Source: an uncultured Mollicutes bacterium
GTDB lineage: Bacteria; Bacillota_I; Bacilli_A; RFN20; CAG-826
Length of the DNA: 11,074 nt
Reading direction: 5' to 3'
Assembly (NCBI GenBank): GCA_900549975.1
Contig: URQK01000050.1
Coordinates: 1 to 11,074 of the forward strand
Both the position numbers and the translations under genes were made by a program. The notes below the pieces were generated by a model that was not told where the DNA came from, searched no databases, and was given only the letters and a program-made list of their open reading frames with translations. Below are positions 7,164-11,074 of this stretch, piece after piece; positions within the stretch are counted from its first letter, which is position 1; each line of letters begins with the position of its first letter.

Positions 7164-7197
7164 ATATTTGAGTGTGTGTTATTAATAAAATTTGGAT

Positions 7198-7203
7198 TAT
7201 AAT
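7198..7203 (+). promoter_or_regulatory. Candidate -10 box for the lipoprotein/DUF308 pair
   Basis: A perfect TATAAT at 7198-7203 lies 33 bases before the lipoprotein ATG. The -35 region at the expected distance (TGTGTT, 7175-7180) is poor, so the promoter is only partly supported. Confidence 0.4.
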
Positions 7204-7235
7204 ATAAGTGTTGTTGAATTTTAGGCGGTGATTTT

Positions 7236-7994
7236 ATGAAAAAGCAAATTGGATTAATGATGTTTATTTTGCTTTTAGTTAGCTGTGAAACTGGCTCAAG
7301 TTTACCTTTATCAAATAGTTCTTCCGCTAGTAATGGCGATGTGATTTCCACTAATGATAATAAACCATCTACTAACAATAGTGAATCAATTACTACTAAG
7401 CCATCTACAAGTAATAGTAGTTCGTTAAATACAGGTGATTCCATTTATCCAATTCCAGACAACATTAATAATAAGTTTACAATTGGTGATATGAATAATA
7501 GAACTAAACTATCAACGATGGATCAAGATAGTGTATCGCCATTATTAAATATGATTTATGGAAGAAATATCGTAAGAGCAAGTTCAATTAAATATTATAG
7601 TAGCACTGAAGGTGGCGGAATAAATATGCATACTAATAAAAACGCTACTACATATTATGGACTTCAAACACACATGTTTGAAGATAATTGGCTAAAATTA
7701 GAATTAGATATTCATATTGGTACGATGAAAAATAATAGTAAAAAAGTTGATAAAGATAAACCGATTTTTACTATTAATGCTTATAATGATCAAGGCAAAT
7801 TACTTCGTACTTATTATAGAGATAATTTTGATACTGGTATGATGAATCACGATATTAAAATTTATTTAGATGGAACGAATGTATCTTATTTAGAAATTTT
7901 AAATACAAATCTACCATATAAATCAAGTCAGTGTTATAATTTTGCTGTATTAGGAATTACTTTAACAGGATTTCCTTATGCATATGAAGATTAA
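7236..7994 (+). CDS. Surface lipoprotein of unknown function
   Basis: A 252-residue exported lipoprotein. The signal peptide is MKK followed by a hydrophobic core and the lipobox LLVSC, so C16 would be lipidated and the protein anchored to the outer face of the membrane. Residues about 17-75 are a Ser/Asn/Thr-rich low-complexity linker (for example 'SNSSSASNGD', 'STSNSSSLNTGD'), typical of surface proteins with a free-standing domain. The C-terminal ~170 residues look beta-rich ('WLKLELDIHIG', 'PIFTINAYND', 'NFAVLGITLTGF') and might be a carbohydrate-binding-like beta-sandwich, but I recognise no family. The start is fixed by AGGCGGTGAT (7223-7232), an almost complete match to the extended Shine-Dalgarno sequence. 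It lies 20 bases upstream of the DUF308-like gene and probably shares its transcript. Confidence 0.8.
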   Translation: MKKQIGLMMFILLLVSCETGSSLPLSNSSSASNGDVISTNDNKPSTNNSESITTKPSTSNSSSLNTGDSIYPIPDNINNKFTIGDMNNRTKLSTMDQDSVSPLLNMIYGRNIVRASSIKYYSSTEGGGINMHTNKNATTYYGLQTHMFEDNWLKLELDIHIGTMKNNSKKVDKDKPIFTINAYNDQGKLLRTYYRDNFDTGMMNHDIKIYLDGTNVSYLEILNTNLPYKSSQCYNFAVLGITLTGFPYAYED

Positions 7995-8014
7995 AAAAAT
8001 GGAGCGTGATTATT

Positions 8015-8551
8015 ATGAAAAAAATGACGTTAACAAATGCAATTGTCGGTGTATTAGTGGGTATAGGAATCATCTTACTAGCGTGCCTTGTACCATTATC
8101 TGAATTATTACATTGGATACTTATTATCTTTGGCGCTATAACAGTTGTTATTAATGCCGTAAACTTATTCAATAAATATGACAATCCTACCGCAAATATT
8201 ATTGCTTCAGTGGTTGGTATTATCTTAGGTGTATGTATGATAGTGTTCCCAGGAACAATAATGAATATTGTCATTGCATTCTACTTAATAGTTCTTCCAT
8301 TACTTAAAATTTATTATTACAAACTCCCATTAGCGCAAGATGATACTATTAAAATAGTGGTTGGAATCTTATTCTTAGTGTTCTTACCGATTTCAGTTAA
8401 TATTGCTAATGAGGTTATGAAAATAATTCTTATTATAATTGGAGCACTTGTTATACTTGCCGCAATTAGCGATATTGTTTATATTTGTAAGTTTGATAAA
8501 AAGTCTCATAATGACAAACATATTGATTATGATTTTAGTGATAAGAAATAA
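8015..8551 (+). CDS. DUF308/HdeD-like small membrane protein
   Basis: A 178-residue membrane protein with about six hydrophobic helices arranged as three hairpins of the form 'G(V/I)LVGIGIILLACLVPLS', 'SVVGIILGVCMIVFPGT', 'IVVGILFLVFLPIS'. Each pairs a Gly-rich helix with a following turn containing Pro, the pattern of DUF308/HdeD proteins. A charged, hydrophilic tail of about 20 residues (KFDKKSHNDKH...) ends the protein on the cytoplasmic side. I chose ATG 8015: GGAG at 8001-8004 is 10 bases upstream, while the GTG at 8006 lies within the extended Shine-Dalgarno (GGAGCGTGAT) and cannot be a good start. It follows the lipoprotein gene by 20 bases and ends in a terminator. HdeD is linked to acid resistance in enterobacteria; that role should not be transferred here. 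Family assignment is by pattern only. Confidence 0.7.
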   Translation: MKKMTLTNAIVGVLVGIGIILLACLVPLSELLHWILIIFGAITVVINAVNLFNKYDNPTANIIASVVGIILGVCMIVFPGTIMNIVIAFYLIVLPLLKIYYYKLPLAQDDTIKIVVGILFLVFLPISVNIANEVMKIILIIIGALVILAAISDIVYICKFDKKSHNDKHIDYDFSDKK

Positions 8552-8580
8552 GAGGTTCAATGAAACCTCTTTTATTTTGA
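8550..8580 (+). terminator. Rho-independent terminator after the DUF308-like gene
   Basis: An 8-bp stem pairs AAGAGGTT (8550-8557) with AACCTCTT (8564-8571) around a 6-base loop and is followed by TTTATTTT. The left arm overlaps the last two bases of the stop codon TAA. It separates the lipoprotein unit from the MarR promoter. Confidence 0.8.
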
Positions 8581-8596
8581 AATTCACGTAAATGTA

Positions 8597-8625
8597 TTGC
8601 AAATAATTAGCGTAAATTATACAAT
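8597..8625 (+). promoter_or_regulatory. Promoter of the MarR-ABC transporter operon
   Basis: A -35 TTGCAA (8597-8602) lies 17 bases before a -10 TACAAT (8620-8625), 4 and 5 of 6 matches to the sigma-A consensus. Transcription would start near 8632, inside the palindrome described next, so a bound repressor would block it directly. Confidence 0.6.
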
Positions 8626-8626
8626 T

Positions 8627-8647
8627 AACTAACCTAGTTAGGTAGTT
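8627..8647 (+). promoter_or_regulatory. MarR-type operator palindrome
   Basis: An inverted repeat with 9-base arms, AACT(a)ACCTA-g-t-TAGGTAGTT, centred on CCTAgtTAGG (8633-8642), has one bulged A in the left arm. It begins 2 bases after the -10 box and ends just before the AGGAG of the MarR gene. AACTA/TAGTT-rich palindromes of about 20 bases are typical MarR-family sites, so autorepression is the simplest reading. Confidence 0.6.
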
Positions 8648-8662
8648 TAAAGGAGTGGTATT

Positions 8663-9079
8663 ATGGATGAGCGCGAAGTAATAAAAATTATTCAACAATT
8701 TAAAGAAACGTATCCGAAAGACTTCTTTAAAATTTTAGATAAAAATGCTTGTGGTATATGCTTCGTTTTAAATTATTTATCTAGTCATAATGAAGAATGT
8801 TATTCCAAAGATATTTGCCATGAATCTGGTTTATCTAGTGCTCGAGTTGCAGTTTTATTAAAGAAAATGGAAGCTAAAGATTTGATTAAAAAAAGTGACT
8901 CAGCGGATGATGGACGATTTACGATAATTCGTTTAACTAGTAATGGAAGAAAAGAAAGCAAAAAAATGCAAATAGAATCATTAAAAAGAGCAAATAAAGT
9001 TATAGAAAAAGTGGGCATAGAAGATATTAAAGAATTTATGCGTATATCTAAAAAAATTACGCAAGCCATAAAAGAGTAG
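8663..9079 (+). CDS. MarR-family transcriptional regulator
   Basis: A 138-residue winged-helix regulator. The helix-turn-helix spans about residues 48-78, with recognition helix 'SSARVAVLLKKMEAKDLIKK', and is followed by the wing 'SADDGRFTIIRLTSNGR', which contains the usual D-x-R element. N- and C-terminal helices (1-25 and 105-138) should form the dimer interface. Four cysteines sit together in the first half: C30 and C33 in 'NACGICF', and C46 and C52 (followed by H53) in 'EECYSKDICH', unusual for the family and possibly redox- or metal-sensing. The ATG is preceded by AGGAG at 8651-8655. The stop codon overlaps the ribosome binding site of the ABC gene 10 bases downstream, so the two are one operon. 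It probably represses that operon and is relieved by a toxic small molecule, oxidant or metal; this is inferred from context. Confidence 0.9.
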   Translation: MDEREVIKIIQQFKETYPKDFFKILDKNACGICFVLNYLSSHNEECYSKDICHESGLSSARVAVLLKKMEAKDLIKKSDSADDGRFTIIRLTSNGRKESKKMQIESLKRANKVIEKVGIEDIKEFMRISKKITQAIKE

Positions 9080-9089
9080 GAGGGATAAT

Positions 9090-11074
9090 ATGTTATCATT
9101 ACAAAACATTTCAAAAGAATATTACATTGGAAAAAAAGGAACACCAACATATCAAGTAGTTCAAGCTTTAAAAAATGTATCGATTAATTTTCGTAAGCAT
9201 GAGTTTGTTGCTATTTTAGGACAATCAGGATGCGGTAAAACAACGTTACTTAATATCATTGGCGGACTTGATAAATATACAAGCGGCGATTTAAAAATTA
9301 ATAATAAGTCGACAAAAGAATTTAAAGACAGTGATTGGGATAATTATCGTAATCATTCAATTGGTTTTGTTTTCCAATCTTATAATCTTATCCCGCATTT
9401 AAGTATATTAGCTAATGTTGAATTAGCGTTAACATTATCTGGAGTTAGCAAAGAAGAACGTAAGAAAAAAGCCATAGAAGCTTTAATTAAAGTAGGATTA
9501 AAAGATAAAATTTATTCTAAGCCGAATCAATTAAGTGGTGGACAAATGCAAAGAGTGGCTATTGCTCGTGCCTTAGTAAATGATCCAGAAATCATTTTAG
9601 CGGATGAACCAACTGGTGCTCTTGATTCTACCACTAGTGTGCAAGTAATGGATTTATTAAAAGAAATTTCACAAAACAAATTAATAATTATGGTTACTCA
9701 TAATCCAGAATTAGCTAAATTATATGCTACAAGAACAATTGAATTATTTGATGGTAAGATTAAATCTGATAGTAATCCATTAGTTAGAATACCGCCAATT
9801 AAAGAAAAGAAGACTCAAGGTAAACGACCACATATGTCTTTCTTTACCGCTTTAAGTTTATCTATTAGAAACTTATTAACAAAGAAAGCACGTACATTCT
9901 TGGTATCTTTTGCTGGATCAATAGGCATTATTGGTATTGCCGCAATATTATCAATGTCGAGCGGATTCCAAGCTTATATTGATCGTGTCCAAGAAGAAAC
10001 ATTATCATCTTATCCGATATCCTTAACATCACAAACCAATGATATGACTAGTTTAATTGAAATGTTTACAAAAGTAGATGAAGATCCTGATCATGAATTT
10101 GATGCAGTTTATTCTAATAACATAATGTCAAAATTACGTGCGGCAATGCAAGATTCAATTCGTGTTAATAATTTAAAAGCATTTAAAGAATATCTAGAAA
10201 CTGATGCAACAGTATCAGAAACAATTACTAGTACAAATATCAAATATTATTACAATTTAGATATTCAAATGTATAAAAGCGATAATCATGATAAAACACT
10301 ATCAATAGATCCAATGGGTTCATCAAGTAACGTTATGTATTCTTCAATGGAAACATGGTCACAAATGATTGATAATGATGATTTAATTAAGAAACAATAT
10401 GAAATTGTTGAAGGCGCATTACCAACTAAATATGATGAAATTGCTATTGTATTAAATGAAAATAACGAAGTTACGGATTTAACACTTTATACACTTGGTT
10501 TAATCACTAATGAACAATATCAAGAATTAATTCGTAATCCTAATGCGCCATCAATTAAAATAAGTTATGAAACTATTATGAATACTAAATATGTCATGTT
10601 CCCTAATTCTGACTATTACAAAATGAATGGTAATAAGGCTGATAATATGCGTAATGATAAAGATTATTTAGAAGCGGTGTTTAACAATAATAAACGTGTT
10701 ATTAACTTAAAAGTAAGTGGCATTATTAAACCAAAAAAAGAATCAGTAGGAAAAGCAATATCGGGTACTGTTGCTTATCGCTCTGGCTTGATTACTAATA
10801 TGATAGGACGTATTAATGATTCGGAAGTAGTGAAGTATCAAAAAGAACATCCAACTATTAATGTCTTTACAGGTAATGAATTTACAAATAGAGAATATAA
10901 TAAGGCAGATGTTATCAATTATTTGGAAACTATTATCGATGATGAAAGTAAAAAGAGTAGTTACGCTAATTACATATATGATGGATTAGGTAGAGACTAT
11001 ATAAACTTATTTGAAAATAATGATGAAAACAAAGTAAAAACAACTTTAGCAGTTCTTATTTATGGCTCAAAAAT
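9090..11074 (+). CDS. MacB-like ABC transporter, ATPase fused to FtsX-type permease (3' truncated)
   Basis: The frame is open from ATG 9090 to the right edge (661 complete codons), so the gene continues beyond the window. Residues 1-~230 are an ABC ATPase of the LolD/MacB type: Walker A GQSGCGKTT (44-52), Q-loop Q96, signature LSGGQ (148-152), Walker B ILADEP with D172 and E173, D-loop ALDS and switch H204. A basic linker follows, then a membrane helix ('FLVSFAGSIGIIGIAAIL', about residue 270-288) leading into a large extracytoplasmic domain that fills the rest of the window, as in MacB/FtsX permeases. The remaining three helices should lie beyond the right edge. Fused exporters of this type in Firmicutes are usually linked to removal of antimicrobial peptides or lipids; the substrate here is unknown. 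The AGGAGGG at 9078-9084 overlaps the stop of the MarR gene, its likely regulator. Confidence 0.92.
   Translation, partial: MLSLQNISKEYYIGKKGTPTYQVVQALKNVSINFRKHEFVAILGQSGCGKTTLLNIIGGLDKYTSGDLKINNKSTKEFKDSDWDNYRNHSIGFVFQSYNLIPHLSILANVELALTLSGVSKEERKKKAIEALIKVGLKDKIYSKPNQLSGGQMQRVAIARALVNDPEIILADEPTGALDSTTSVQVMDLLKEISQNKLIIMVTHNPELAKLYATRTIELFDGKIKSDSNPLVRIPPIKEKKTQGKRPHMSFFTALSLSIRNLLTKKARTFLVSFAGSIGIIGIAAILSMSSGFQAYIDRVQEETLSSYPISLTSQTNDMTSLIEMFTKVDEDPDHEFDAVYSNNIMSKLRAAMQDSIRVNNLKAFKEYLETDATVSETITSTNIKYYYNLDIQMYKSDNHDKTLSIDPMGSSSNVMYSSMETWSQMIDNDDLIKKQYEIVEGALPTKYDEIAIVLNENNEVTDLTLYTLGLITNEQYQELIRNPNAPSIKISYETIMNTKYVMFPNSDYYKMNGNKADNMRNDKDYLEAVFNNNKRVINLKVSGIIKPKKESVGKAISGTVAYRSGLITNMIGRINDSEVVKYQKEHPTINVFTGNEFTNREYNKADVINYLETIIDDESKKSSYANYIYDGLGRDYINLFENNDENKVKTTLAVLIYGSK

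Noticed and set aside
7049..7444. Minus-strand open frame across the P-II/lipoprotein junction
   Set aside because: It covers the end of one real gene, a promoter-like gap and the start of another. Its Leu/Val-rich part is just the reverse of the Ser/Asn/Thr linker.
8006..8014. GTG at 8006 as the start of the DUF308-like gene
   Set aside because: It lies inside the extended Shine-Dalgarno itself, while ATG 8015 has normal spacing.
7957..8698. Minus-strand open frames opposite the DUF308-like gene and its terminator
   Set aside because: Their hydrophobic look comes from the opposite-strand membrane gene, and one runs through the terminator and MarR promoter.
8800..9150. Minus-strand open frame opposite the MarR gene and ABC start
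   Set aside because: The plus strand has clear MarR motifs and ABC start with good ribosome binding sites. The reverse frame has no recognisable features.

Overview
The window looks like the chromosome of a very AT-rich Gram-positive bacterium. By eye it is roughly 30% G+C, with A/T-ending codons, strong AGGAGG-type ribosome binding sites, a Gram-positive-style lipoprotein and short intergenic gaps. Every Trp codon I read is TGG and no gene needs TGA read as Trp, so the standard bacterial code fits. A gut-type uncultured Bacilli, Erysipelotrichia-like or Mollicutes-adjacent lineage is my guess; no marker gene is present to prove it. All convincing genes are on the + strand. There is no tRNA, rRNA, insertion sequence or CRISPR array.

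Layout. (1) 1-1553: 3' part of a large protein built from two tandem beta-propeller-like modules, closed by a terminator. (2) 1652-2458: a Cof-type HAD phosphatase. (3) 2459-2663: a non-coding stretch with a perfect 14-bp hairpin plus T-run and a possible promoter. (4) 2664-4774: a membrane protein with Rossmann/RCK-like regions and a C-terminal ryanodine-receptor (RyR)-like repeat. Its first membrane helix lies in a different frame from the rest, so the gene is frameshifted or uses an unusual start. (5) 4823-7163: a tight operon with its own promoter, encoding a duplicated DUF1538 membrane protein and two divergent P-II-like proteins. (6) 7236-8551: a lipoprotein and a small DUF308/HdeD-like membrane protein, closed by a terminator. 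(7) 8597-11074: a MarR-family regulator with a palindromic operator on its promoter, followed directly by a MacB-like ABC ATPase-permease fusion that runs off the right edge.

How the genes work together. The DUF1538/P-II/P-II operon reads as a transporter or channel controlled by two dissimilar trimeric nucleotide or metabolite sensors. MarR most likely represses itself and the ABC exporter. The RyR-domain protein resembles a ligand-gated ion channel or transport regulator. The lipoprotein and DUF308 protein are probably co-transcribed surface or membrane proteins of unknown role. The strongest candidates for under-described biology are the RyR/Rossmann membrane protein, with its frame break, and the DUF1538-P-II-P-II module.
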